This document shows positions 40,922 through 49,389 of a DNA stretch of 64,000 nucleotides, in pieces. Positions within the stretch are counted from its first letter, which is position 1; every line of letters starts with the position of its first letter. Source of the DNA: Nocardia beijingensis NBRC 16342 (GTDB lineage Bacteria; Actinomycetota; Actinomycetes; Mycobacteriales; Mycobacteriaceae); assembly GCF_001612785.1 (NCBI RefSeq), contig NZ_BDBC01000025.1, forward strand, positions 101,945 to 165,944. The letters are read 5' to 3'. The notes beneath the pieces are model-generated. The model was not told the origin of the DNA and did not search any database. It saw nothing but the letters and a program-made list of their open reading frames with translations. The translations under genes and the position numbers were made by a program.

Positions 40922-41386
40922 GTGTTCCATCTGATGTTCCACGAGCCGTGCATTCCGCCGAATACCGGCAACGCGATCCGGTTGGTCGCGGGGACCGGGT
41001 GTCATCTGCATTTGATCGAGCCGTTGGGGTTCGATCTGTCGGAGCCGAAGTTGCGCAGGGCGGGGTTGGATTACCACGATCTGGCGTCGGTGACGGTGCA
41101 TCCGGATCTCGCGACGGCGTGGGAGGCGCTGCGCCCGGAGCGGGTCTTCGCGTTCACCACGCAGGGCACCACGCGGTTCACCGACGTGGCCTACCGGGAG
41201 AACGACGTGCTGCTGTTCGGCACCGAGCCCACCGGACTGCCCGCGGAGGTGCTGGCCGACCCGCGCATCACCGACCGGCTGCGCATCCCGATGCTGCCCG
41301 GCCGCCGCTCCATGAACCTCTCCAACGCCGCCGCGGTGACCGTCTACGAAGCATGGCGCCAGCTCGGCTTCCCCGGCGGCGTTTGA
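40922..41386 (+). CDS. tRNA (cytidine(34)-2'-O)-methyltransferase, TrmL-type SPOUT
   Basis: 154 aa from GTG 40922 (ATG at 40934 possible). SPOUT knot motifs: EPCIPPNTGNAIRL, then LLFGTEPTGLP, and MLPGRRSMNLSNAAAVTVYE, which match TrmL. It methylates the wobble ribose of certain tRNA-Leu. Conserved in this chromosomal neighbourhood in mycobacteria. Confidence 0.93.
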   Translation: MFHLMFHEPCIPPNTGNAIRLVAGTGCHLHLIEPLGFDLSEPKLRRAGLDYHDLASVTVHPDLATAWEALRPERVFAFTTQGTTRFTDVAYRENDVLLFGTEPTGLPAEVLADPRITDRLRIPMLPGRRSMNLSNAAAVTVYEAWRQLGFPGGV

Positions 41387-41392
41387 CCGGCC

Positions 41393-41626
41393 TCAGGGCA
41401 GGTCGATCTCGAATCGTTTGAAGCGGGAAGTCGCGCCCGCCGTCAACCGGACGGCGGACTTGGCAACTCCGTAGTGGCCGGCCAGCAGCTCGATGGCCGC
41501 CTTGTTCGCTTTGCCCTCGACAGCGGGAGCCCGCACATACAGTTGCAGGCTGCCGTCGTCGAGGGTCTCCACCAGCGGACCCTTACGGCTGTTCGGCTTG
41601 ATCGTCGCTCTGACCACCGTCGGCAC
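41393..41626 (-). CDS. DUF167/YggU family protein
   Basis: 77 aa from GTG 41626 with AGGAGG 6 nt upstream. Family core PAVEGKANKAAIELLAGHYGVAKSAVRLTAGATSRFKRFEI. Function unknown. Overlaps the 3' end of the DUF4349 gene by 44 bp, so cotranscribed. Confidence 0.92.
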   Translation of the reverse strand: MPTVVRATIKPNSRKGPLVETLDDGSLQLYVRAPAVEGKANKAAIELLAGHYGVAKSAVRLTAGATSRFKRFEIDLP

Positions 41627-42587
41627 GCTTGCCTCCTGCGCTGGTTTCCGCGCCGTCCGAGGCGCCGCTCACCGGCTCCGCGGGAGCCGGTGCCGATTCT
41701 TCCGCACCCGGCGCGGGCCCGCGCCGCCGCACCAGGCGCACGACGCCCCACAGCACGGCCAGCACCACCGCCAGGAAACCGAGCCACGGAATCGCCTTGC
41801 CGCTGAACACGATCGCGTCCTGCAACCAGTCCACCAGGGAATTCCAGCCGGAGACGATGCCGTCCCAGAAACTGTCGGGGTCGTCGCCGGACTTCTTGGG
41901 ATCGGTGCTGACGTCGATGGTCAGCGTGGACAGGACGACCTGGTCGTCGAGCTTGCGTTTCTGCGCGGTGAGGCTGTCCAGTTCGCCTTGGCGGCTCGAC
42001 AGCGCCTGCTCGGCGGCGATCAGGTCGGAGGTGGTGGTGGCGCCCGCGATGAGTCCGCGCAGCCGCTCGACCGAGGCTTGCAGCGCCTTGATCCGCGCGT
42101 CCAGGTCCTCCCAGTGCATGGTGACGTCGTCGCGGTTGGTGCTGACCCGGGTGATCCGTCCGACGCCACCGAGGCCCGCGATGAACGCGTCGGTCTTGTC
42201 CGCGGGCAGCCGGACGACGAGCGTGGCGCTCGGCTCGGTGTCGTCGGTGCCGGGCTGCTCGGTGCGGCTGTCGACTCGGCCGCCCGCGGCGCGCACCTGG
42301 TCGATGATGGTTCCCGCCGCGGCGACCGGCGCGTCCGCGGTGATCTCGACGCTGCCGGTGACCACCTCCTTGCGGGTGGTCGCCGGTTCGGCGCCGGAAT
42401 CGTTCTCCCGCTTCGGCGGCGCCTGCTCGTGCAGCCCCGGCGGCACCAGCGCGGGGGCGGCCGGCCCCGGCCCGGTGAGCACCGATGATGTCCGATCCAG
42501 GGCGGGCGTCGCGTCGTCGTCACCGCAGCCGGTGAGCAAGATCAACCCCAGCACGCCGACGCACAGCACAGCAAGCTGCTTCCTCAT
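41583..42587 (-). CDS. DUF4349 lipoprotein
   Basis: 334 aa from ATG 42587. Lipoprotein signal with lipobox LLTGC. Then the DUF4349 domain (SVEITADAPVAAAGTIIDQV, STNRDDVTMHWEDLDARIKAL), a coiled coil (about 155-205), a membrane segment (AIPWLGFLAVVLAVLWGVV) and an acidic cytoplasmic tail. Function unknown. A palindrome GTTCTCTAGAAC (42635-42646) lies in its promoter region. Confidence 0.9.
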   Translation of the reverse strand: MRKQLAVLCVGVLGLILLTGCGDDDATPALDRTSSVLTGPGPAAPALVPPGLHEQAPPKRENDSGAEPATTRKEVVTGSVEITADAPVAAAGTIIDQVRAAGGRVDSRTEQPGTDDTEPSATLVVRLPADKTDAFIAGLGGVGRITRVSTNRDDVTMHWEDLDARIKALQASVERLRGLIAGATTTSDLIAAEQALSSRQGELDSLTAQKRKLDDQVVLSTLTIDVSTDPKKSGDDPDSFWDGIVSGWNSLVDWLQDAIVFSGKAIPWLGFLAVVLAVLWGVVRLVRRRGPAPGAEESAPAPAEPVSGASDGAETSAGGKRADGGQSDDQAEQP

Positions 42588-42675
42588 GCCTGGCACAGTA
42601 GCCGTTCCCCCTGCGGGAAAAGCCCCGCATAACGGTTCTCTAGAACGCTTCTAACACTTCCTTAAAGCAACGGGC

Positions 42676-45600
42676 TCAACGGAAGTCGCGCGATTTGGAC
42701 GCCATCCGCAGATCCATGCGCTGTAGGTGTTCGGCCACCACGCTGACCACGCCCTCGGCATTCTGCACCCGGCCGCGGATGAGCAGAGCGGCGGCGCCTT
42801 GGGCGAGACGCCGGTAACGCCGCCACAGCCCCAGCGAACAGACGATGTTCACCATGCCGGTCTCGTCTTCCAGATTGAGGAAGGTGACGCCCTCCGCCGT
42901 CGCGGGACGCTGCCGGTGCGTCACCGCGCCGCCCACCAGGACCCGCGAGCCGTCGGGCACGGTGAGCAGGCCGGAGGCGGGGATGACGCCGAGGGCGTCC
43001 AGGTGCGGGCGCAGGAACTGCGTCGGATAGCTGCCCGGCGAGACGCCGGTGGCCCAGACGTCGGCGGCGGCCGTCTCCAGATCGCTCATCCCGGGCAGCA
43101 TGGGCGCGGTGGTGGCCGCGCCGGTGCCGGGCAACCGGTCGGGGCGCTCGCCCGCGGCGGCGCCCGCTGCCCAGAGCGCTTCGCGGCGGGTGCTGCCGAG
43201 ACTGCCGAGCGCGCCCGCCGTGGCGAGCGATTCGGCTTGCGCGACAGTGAGTTCCACTCTGCCGGTGAGGTCGAGGAAGGACGTGTAGGGCCGATCGCCC
43301 CGCGCGGCCACGATGCGTTCGGCGAGGTCGTCGCCGATCTGGCGGATCGCGGCGAGACCGAGGCGCACCTCGGTGCCCTTCGCCTCGAGGGTGGCATCGG
43401 CGCGGCTGGCGTTGACATCGGGACCGTGCACCGCGACCCCGTGTCTGCGCGCGTCGGCGACCAGCGATTGCGGCGAGTAGAAACCCATCGGCTGGGCGCG
43501 CAGCAGGCCGGCGCAGAAGGCCGCGGGATGATGCAGTTTGAACCAGGCCGAGTAGTACACGATCGAGGCGAAGCTCTGCGAATGACTCTCGGGGAAGCCG
43601 AAATTCGCGAAGGCGTAGAGCTTCTCGTAGATGCGGTCGGCGACCTCGCCCGTGATGCCGTGCCGCTCGCGCATCCCCTGGTAGAGCCGCGCTTTGAGGC
43701 GCTCCATGCGCTCCGGCGACCGTTTGGAGCCCATGGCGCGGCGCAGCTGATCGGCTTCCACGGCGGTGAATCCGGCGACGTCGACGGCCATCTGCATGAG
43801 CTGTTCCTGGAACAGCGGCACGCCGAGTGTGCGTTCCAGCGAATTCTTCAGCGCCGGATGGTCGTAGACGACGTCCTCGGCTCCGTTGCGCCTGCGGATG
43901 TAGGGATGCACCGACCCGCCCTGGATCGGGCCGGGACGGATCAGCGCCACCTCGACCACCAGGTCGTAGAAGCTGCGCGGGCGCAGCCGGGGCAGGGTGG
44001 CCATCTGCGCGCGCGACTCCACCTGGAAGACGCCGACCGAGTCCGCGCGCGAGAGCATCTCGTAGACCTCGGGTTCGGCCAGATCGAGCGCGTGCAGCTC
44101 GACGGTCTCGCCTTTGTGCTCGCGCACCAGGTCGATCATGTAGTGCAGGGCGGAGAGCATGCCGAGGCCGAGCATGTCGAACTTCACCAGGTCGATGGCC
44201 GCGCAATCGTCCTTGTCCCATTGCAAGACGCTGCGGCCCGGCATGCGCGCCCATTCCACGGGGCAGACGTCGGCGATCGGCCGGTCGCAGATCACCATGC
44301 CGCCGGAGTGGATGCCCAGATGCCGTGGCAGGCCCTCGATGTCGGCGGCCAGTTCCAGCACCTCGGCGGGGATGTCGGTGTTCGTCTCGGCGCCGACACC
44401 GGTCCAGCGGCTCACCTGCTTGCTCCACGCGTCCTGCTGGCCGGGTGAGAACCCCAGTGCCCGTGCGGCATCGCGCACCGCGGACTTGCCGCGATAGGTG
44501 ATCACATTCGCCACCTGTGCGGCGTACTCGCGGCCGTACTTGCGGTAGACGTGCTGGATCGCCTCTTCCCTGCGGTCGGACTCGATGTCGATATCGATGT
44601 CCGGCGGACCGTCGCGTTCCGGGGAGAGGAAACGCTCGAACAGCAACCGGTTGCGCACCGGATCGACATTGGTGATGCCGATCGCGTAGCAGACCGCGGA
44701 GTTGGCCGCGGAACCGCGGCCCTGGCAGAGGATGTCGTTGGCCTTGCAGAAGCTGACGATGTCGTGCACCACCAGGAAGTAGCCGGGGAATTCCAGGTCG
44801 TTGATCACCGCGAGCTCGTGCTCGAGCTGCCGGTACGCCGCCGGGTTCTCCTCGGGGGTCCCGTAGCGTGCCGCGGCGCCCGCCATGGCGAGTTCGCGCA
44901 GCCAGGACTGCTCGTCGTGGCCGGCAGGCACGTCGAAGGGCGGTAGGTTCGGGGCGATCAATTGCAGGTCGAAGGCGCATTCGCGGGCCAGGGCCGCCGC
45001 GTTCGCCACCGCCTGCGGACAGTCGGCGAACAATCGCGCCATCTCCGCCCCCGACCGCAGGTGCGCACCACCCACAGGGGCCAGCCAGCCCGCCATCTCG
45101 TCCAGGCTCTGCCTGGCCCGGATCGCCGCGAGCGCCATGGCCCTGCGGCGCCGGCTCGGTGCGGCGAAATGCGCTCCGGTGGTGGCGAGCACGGGCAGGC
45201 CGACGCGATCGGCCAAGGCGATGAGACGCGCGTTGCGCTCGTCGTCCTCCGGGATGCCGTGCTGGGTGAGTTCCACGCTCACCCGGTCGGCGCCGAAGCG
45301 GTCGGTGAGCTCGCGCAGGGCCGCTTCCGCGCGTTCGAGCCGGGTGCTGCCCGCGCGCAAGTCGAGGTCGAGTGCCTGGCGCAGATGCCCCTTCCGGCAT
45401 CCGGTGAGGATGTGCCAGTGCCCGTCGGCCGCCGCGGTGAGCGTGTCCAAGTCGTAGCGCAGGATGCCTTTCTCGCCCGCGGCCATGTGCGCGGCGGCGA
45501 TCTCACGGGAAAGCCTGCGGTAGCCCTCCTGTCCGCGGGCCAGCACCAGCAGGTGCGGCCCGGCCGGGTTCGGCGCGCCGGTGCGCGGCGCCGAGTCGGG

Positions 45601-46023
45601 AGCGGCGGCGTGCCCGCGCGCGGGCGCCTGCGGTTCGAGTGCCGTGCCGAGCGACAGTTCGGCCCCGAAGACGGTGGGCATGTCCCATTCCTTGGCGGCC
45701 TCGGCGAAGCGGACGGTGCCGTAGAAGCCGTCGTGGTCGGTGAGCGCGATCGCGGTCAGGCCGAGCCGCACCGCCTCCTCCACCAGTTCCTCCGGCTGAC
45801 TCGCACCGTCCAGGAAGCTGTAGGCCGAATGCGCGTGCAACTCCGCGTACGGAACCCGCGGTTCATCGGTGCGGCGCACCGGCTCGGGACGGTACTCACC
45901 GCGCTTGCGCGACCATGCCGGGCTGTCGCCGCCGTCACCCGGATACGCCGCGTCCGGGCTCGCCCGTCCGGACAGCACCCGCTCCATCTCCGCCCAGCTC
46001 GGCGGTCCGTTGCCCCAGCCCAC
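42676..46023 (-). CDS. dnaE2: Error-prone DNA polymerase III alpha subunit
   Basis: 1115 aa. N-terminus MGWGNGPPSWAEMERVLSG as in mycobacterial DnaE2. PHP domain with ELHAHSAYSF (61-70). Polymerase catalytic Asp in GPPDIDIDIESDRREEA. C-terminal OB-fold region (GVTFLNLEDETGMVNIV). It performs damage-induced translesion synthesis together with ImuA' and ImuB, which lie 3.4 kb further on. A LexA box sits 17 bp before the start. Normal length. Confidence 0.97.
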   Translation of the reverse strand: MGWGNGPPSWAEMERVLSGRASPDAAYPGDGGDSPAWSRKRGEYRPEPVRRTDEPRVPYAELHAHSAYSFLDGASQPEELVEEAVRLGLTAIALTDHDGFYGTVRFAEAAKEWDMPTVFGAELSLGTALEPQAPARGHAAAPDSAPRTGAPNPAGPHLLVLARGQEGYRRLSREIAAAHMAAGEKGILRYDLDTLTAAADGHWHILTGCRKGHLRQALDLDLRAGSTRLERAEAALRELTDRFGADRVSVELTQHGIPEDDERNARLIALADRVGLPVLATTGAHFAAPSRRRRAMALAAIRARQSLDEMAGWLAPVGGAHLRSGAEMARLFADCPQAVANAAALARECAFDLQLIAPNLPPFDVPAGHDEQSWLRELAMAGAAARYGTPEENPAAYRQLEHELAVINDLEFPGYFLVVHDIVSFCKANDILCQGRGSAANSAVCYAIGITNVDPVRNRLLFERFLSPERDGPPDIDIDIESDRREEAIQHVYRKYGREYAAQVANVITYRGKSAVRDAARALGFSPGQQDAWSKQVSRWTGVGAETNTDIPAEVLELAADIEGLPRHLGIHSGGMVICDRPIADVCPVEWARMPGRSVLQWDKDDCAAIDLVKFDMLGLGMLSALHYMIDLVREHKGETVELHALDLAEPEVYEMLSRADSVGVFQVESRAQMATLPRLRPRSFYDLVVEVALIRPGPIQGGSVHPYIRRRNGAEDVVYDHPALKNSLERTLGVPLFQEQLMQMAVDVAGFTAVEADQLRRAMGSKRSPERMERLKARLYQGMRERHGITGEVADRIYEKLYAFANFGFPESHSQSFASIVYYSAWFKLHHPAAFCAGLLRAQPMGFYSPQSLVADARRHGVAVHGPDVNASRADATLEAKGTEVRLGLAAIRQIGDDLAERIVAARGDRPYTSFLDLTGRVELTVAQAESLATAGALGSLGSTRREALWAAGAAAGERPDRLPGTGAATTAPMLPGMSDLETAAADVWATGVSPGSYPTQFLRPHLDALGVIPASGLLTVPDGSRVLVGGAVTHRQRPATAEGVTFLNLEDETGMVNIVCSLGLWRRYRRLAQGAAALLIRGRVQNAEGVVSVVAEHLQRMDLRMASKSRDFR

Positions 46024-46039
46024 GACTCACCTCCTCGAC

Positions 46040-46055
46040 TCGAACATACATTCGA
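46040..46055 (-). promoter_or_regulatory. LexA (SOS) box of dnaE2
   Basis: TCGAACATACATTCGA differs at one base from the actinobacterial consensus TCGAAC-N4-GTTCGA. It lies 17 bp before the dnaE2 start codon. Confidence 0.88.
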
Positions 46056-46077
46056 ACTCAGAAGATGTACAGGCAGG

Positions 46078-46533
46078 TCAGGACGCACGCAGACGCTCGA
46101 CGGAACCGGCGGCCAAGGCGTCCTCGACACCGCGCAGGCGCGCCCGGATGAGCGCGCCGTAGGCATCGGAGGCGAGGACGTCGAGATGGCCGCGCGCGAT
46201 GGCCAACTGCATCCTGGCCACTTCGAACTCCCCGACCCGGCGATGACTGTCGGCCAGATTCAGATACAGCGACGGCAAGAAGCCGCGCAGACCTTCGTCC
46301 AGCGGCACGCCGGGCCCGAAGACCGCCGCCAAGGCGCGCTGATCCCAGCGCAGCGCCTCGGCGGGCTCCTCCTGGAGATCGGCGAGATGGTGCGCGACCA
46401 CGCAGCGCTGCAACGCTCCGCCGTGTTCGCCGAGTTCGTCCCAGAGCTTTTCCAACGCCCGTCGCCCCGCCGCGGGGTCGACGCCACCGAGCCGCACCGC
46501 GGCAAACACCTCCGCCATCCGATCGTCCGACAT
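46078..46533 (-). CDS. TPR-like helical protein, probably SOS-controlled
   Basis: 151 aa from ATG 46533 (MSDDRMAEVFAAVRLGGVDP). Helical repeats of TPR type: GRRALEKLWDELGEHGGALQ, LADLQEEPAEALRWDQRALA, SLYLNLADSHRRVGEFEVAR. No enzyme motif. Lies directly before dnaE2 in the same direction (54 bp gap) and carries its own LexA-like box 12 bp upstream, so it may belong to the DNA-damage response. Function unknown. Confidence 0.82.
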   Translation of the reverse strand: MSDDRMAEVFAAVRLGGVDPAAGRRALEKLWDELGEHGGALQRCVVAHHLADLQEEPAEALRWDQRALAAVFGPGVPLDEGLRGFLPSLYLNLADSHRRVGEFEVARMQLAIARGHLDVLASDAYGALIRARLRGVEDALAAGSVERLRAS

Positions 46534-46544
46534 GCGCTGAAGTA

Positions 46545-46560
46545 TCGCACATATGTTCGA
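46545..46560 (-). promoter_or_regulatory. LexA-like box of TPR gene
   Basis: On the minus strand TCGAACATATGTGCGA, one mismatch (T to G) in the second half of TCGAAC-N4-GTTCGA, 12 bp before the start codon. Confidence 0.7.
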
Positions 46561-46694
46561 ACGTTTCGAGAGTTGTTCGATGCGTTTCGCGCACTTGCAA
46601 ACCCGCAGGCCGCGTGGGGTTCTCGAGCGGAAGGGCGGGCCGCGGCGGCGACCGGAGCGGCCGCACGAGGACGTGACGCAGACCACTTGGCAGT

Positions 46695-46716
46695 GAACTT
46701 ACTTCGGAGTAAGTTC
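46695..46716 (+). promoter_or_regulatory. Perfect palindrome before SDR gene
   Basis: GAACTTACT / AGTAAGTTC with a TCGG centre: 9 bp perfect arms, 33 bp before the SDR start. This is the shape of a TetR operator. No TetR gene adjoins, so the regulator acts in trans. Confidence 0.68.
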
Positions 46717-46748
46717 ATGGGCACCCGATCTGCAAAGGAGCAGCAGCG

Positions 46749-47714
46749 ATGACCGACGCCTCCGCTGAGCCCGTCCGCCGCCGGCGCCACCACCGCGACC
46801 TCACCGGACGGCACGTCCTCATCACCGGAGCGTCCTCCGGAATCGGCCGCGCGGCGGCGCTCGCGGTAGCGGGCAAGGGCGCCACCGTGTTCCTGCTCGC
46901 GCGCAGGGGCGAGGTACTCGCCGCGGTCGTCGACGAGATCAGGGCCGCGGGCGGCTCGGCCTACGGATATTCCTGCGACGTCACCGATTCCGACTCCGTC
47001 GACCGCGTACTCGAGGCCGTTCTGAACGAACACGGCCACGTGGACATGCTGGTGAACAACGCGGGCCGCTCCATCCGCCGCGCCATCCATCGCTCCACCG
47101 ACCGGCTGCACGACTTCGAACGCACCATGGCCGTGAACTACTTCGGCGCGTTGCGGCTGACCCTCGGACTGCTGCCGCAGATGCGGGAACGCAAGTTCGG
47201 GCACATCGTCAACATCAGCAGCGCGGGCGTGCAGGTCGCCACGCCCCGGTTCTCGGCATATCTGGCCAGCAAGGCGGCGCTGGACAAGTTCACCGAGGTG
47301 GCGGCCGTCGAGACCATGGCGGACGGCGTCACGTTCACCACCATCCACATGCCGCTGGTGCGCACGCCGATGATCACCCCGAGTGGCGATCAGGGCCCCG
47401 CCGAGTCGCCCGAATGGGCGGCGGCCACCATCGTGCGCGCGCTGACCGAACGCCCCAAGCGCATCGACGTGCCGCTGGGCACCATCGCCGAGTACGGCGC
47501 GCTGCTCACCCCGAAGATCCGCGATCGGGTGCTGCACCGCTACTACCGCGCCCTGCCCGACTCCCCCGCGGCCAAAGGCGAGCCGACGGCATCCCACGAA
47601 CCGGCCGAATCCGCCGCCGCGCTCCCCGAGCCACGGCCCCGATCAACCACGCGCCGCGTCACGGGCACGGCCTTGCGGCGCGCTGCCCGCTGGGTCCCCG
47701 GCACCCATTGGTGA
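46749..47714 (+). CDS. Short-chain dehydrogenase/reductase
   Basis: 321 aa. NAD(P)-binding TGASSGIGRAAAL, NNAG (LVNNAGRSI), catalytic Ser in NISSAGVQVATP and YLASK (Tyr-Lys). SIRRAIHRSTDRLHDFERTM is typical of the acyl-CoA reductase-linked SDR subgroup. The last 60 residues are a Pro/Arg-rich extension. Upstream palindrome suggests regulation; GGAG at 46737-46740 gives the start. Substrate unknown. Confidence 0.9.
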   Translation: MTDASAEPVRRRRHHRDLTGRHVLITGASSGIGRAAALAVAGKGATVFLLARRGEVLAAVVDEIRAAGGSAYGYSCDVTDSDSVDRVLEAVLNEHGHVDMLVNNAGRSIRRAIHRSTDRLHDFERTMAVNYFGALRLTLGLLPQMRERKFGHIVNISSAGVQVATPRFSAYLASKAALDKFTEVAAVETMADGVTFTTIHMPLVRTPMITPSGDQGPAESPEWAAATIVRALTERPKRIDVPLGTIAEYGALLTPKIRDRVLHRYYRALPDSPAAKGEPTASHEPAESAAALPEPRPRSTTRRVTGTALRRAARWVPGTHW

Positions 47715-47733
47715 GTCTCGGCGTCTCCCGGGA

Positions 47734-48489
47734 TCAGCCCGCCAGGAACGGCCGGACCGCCGCGGCGAACTCCGGATAGCGGTCGCGGTGGATGCTGTGG
47801 CCGCAGGTGAAGGTGGTCACCGTGCAGTCGCTGATGCCCTCTCGCAGGATGGCGAGCTTTTCCGGGTCGACCATGCCGCCCGGTCCGCCACACAACACCA
47901 GAGTGGGCGCGGTGATGTCGGAGAGGCGGTCCCACCACTCCGGATTCGGCTTGCGGAACTGCTCCAGCGCGGACTTCGTCATGGAGCGGTCGAAGGCGAG
48001 CACCGCGCGGGGGTGCAGGACCAGGCTGGAGGTGGCGTGCCACAGCTCGGGCACGGTGGGGAACCGGCGGTTCAGGCGCAATTCCTCGGCGCCGGACCGC
48101 AGCGGGAGCGGGCATTCCTCGATGACCAGTCTGCGCGCGAGTTCCGGACGTTCCTGCGCGACGCGCGACACCGCGTAACCGCCGAGCGAATGCCCGACCA
48201 GATCCACCGCGGGCAGCTCCAAGTGGTCGCACAGGCGCAGCAGATCGTCGCCGAACTCGTCGAAAAGATAGGAATCGGTGTGTGAGCTGCGGCCGTGTCC
48301 GCGGAGGTCGGGGATGATCACGCGGCGGCCGGATCGCACGAGAACACGGGCGAATCGATCCCACGTGTGCCCGTCGCCGCCCATGCCGTGCACGAGCAGC
48401 ACGGGGATGTCGCTGACCGCGCCAACCCCCGAATCCCGATAGGCGATCCGCACATCTCCGAATGTCACCTGGCCAAGCGTCAGATCCAC
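47734..48489 (-). CDS. Alpha/beta-hydrolase
   Basis: 251 aa. HGMGGDGHTW oxyanion loop, GHSLGG nucleophile elbow, Asp in GGMVDPEK, His in CGHSIHRDRYPEF. Complete triad, short cap. Hydrolase of unknown ester, epoxide or C-C substrate. Convergent with the SDR gene by 19 bp. Confidence 0.9.
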   Translation of the reverse strand: MDLTLGQVTFGDVRIAYRDSGVGAVSDIPVLLVHGMGGDGHTWDRFARVLVRSGRRVIIPDLRGHGRSSHTDSYLFDEFGDDLLRLCDHLELPAVDLVGHSLGGYAVSRVAQERPELARRLVIEECPLPLRSGAEELRLNRRFPTVPELWHATSSLVLHPRAVLAFDRSMTKSALEQFRKPNPEWWDRLSDITAPTLVLCGGPGGMVDPEKLAILREGISDCTVTTFTCGHSIHRDRYPEFAAAVRPFLAG

Positions 48490-48683
48490 GACAATGAAGG
48501 ATACCGGCAGTCATGCCCCACCCCCGCGCGGTGTAGCGCTGATCACCCAACGGCGAAAACGCAGTTCGGATGGCACTTGCCGGGAGGAGATCCGGGTCGC
48601 GCGAAGGCCGTTGTCCCCAGCGGTGTTTCGAGTGGCGCGATAAATGCCTGGCGCAAGGGCGAACTCGGAGCAATACTCGCCGC

Positions 48684-49382
48684 ATGCCCTCGTTCGCCGA
48701 TTTCGACCGCCGCGACTACCGCACCGTCGACGTGGCCACGGGATACGACGGTTGGGCGCCCACCTACGAGCAGACCGTCCTCGACGAGATGGATCTCGCT
48801 CTGCTCGGGCGATTGCGGCTCGACCTCGACGGGGTGCGGCGCGCGGCCGACCTCGGCTGCGGCACCGGCCGAACCGGAACGTGGTTGCGCGAGCGCGGAA
48901 TACCGCACATCGACGGCGTGGACGTGAGCCAGGGGATGCTGGCCTTGGCCGCGGAACGCGGCGCCCACACCACGCTGACCCGAGCGGACGTGCGGGCCAC
49001 CGGCCTGCCGGAAGGCGCCTATGACCTGGTGATCGCGTCCCTGATCGACGAGCACCTGCCGGAGCTGGCGCCGTTCTACGCGGAGGCGTGGCGGCTGGCC
49101 GCGCCGGGCGCGCGCTGCGTACTGGTCAGCTACCACCCGCAATTCATCATGGTGTCCGGAATGCCGACGCACTACACCGACCCTTCGGGTGAACCGGTGG
49201 CGATCAGCACCCATCTGCACTTGATCAGCGAGCACTTGTCGGCCGGGCTGGGCGCCGGCTGGGTCCTCACCGAAGTAGCCGAGGCACTGGTCGACGACGC
49301 GTGGCTGGCTCGCAAACCGAAATGGGCGGCCCTGCGCGGACATCCGTTCACGTTGGCGACCGTGTGGTCGCGCCGGGACTGA
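48684..49382 (+). CDS. Class I SAM-dependent methyltransferase
   Basis: 232 aa from ATG 48684 (MPSFADFDRRDYRTVDVATG). SAM-binding motif I is ADLGCGTGRTGTWL, motif II DGVDVSQGML, and ASLIDEHLPEL is motif IV. Acceptor unknown. Convergent with imuB (7 bp). Confidence 0.88.
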   Translation: MPSFADFDRRDYRTVDVATGYDGWAPTYEQTVLDEMDLALLGRLRLDLDGVRRAADLGCGTGRTGTWLRERGIPHIDGVDVSQGMLALAAERGAHTTLTRADVRATGLPEGAYDLVIASLIDEHLPELAPFYAEAWRLAAPGARCVLVSYHPQFIMVSGMPTHYTDPSGEPVAISTHLHLISEHLSAGLGAGWVLTEVAEALVDDAWLARKPKWAALRGHPFTLATVWSRRD

Positions 49383-49389
49383 GGGTTGC

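Noticed and set aside
42662..45400. 912-codon frame overlapping dnaE2 on the same strand
   Set aside because: Composition is Arg/Pro/Gly-rich, typical of an off-frame translation of dnaE2, which has clear motifs in its own frame.
46561..46580. Second LexA-like box (TTCGAGAGTTGTTCGA) upstream of the TPR gene
   Set aside because: The spacing and first half-site deviate from TCGAAC-N4-GTTCGA at several positions. The box at 46545-46560 is much better.
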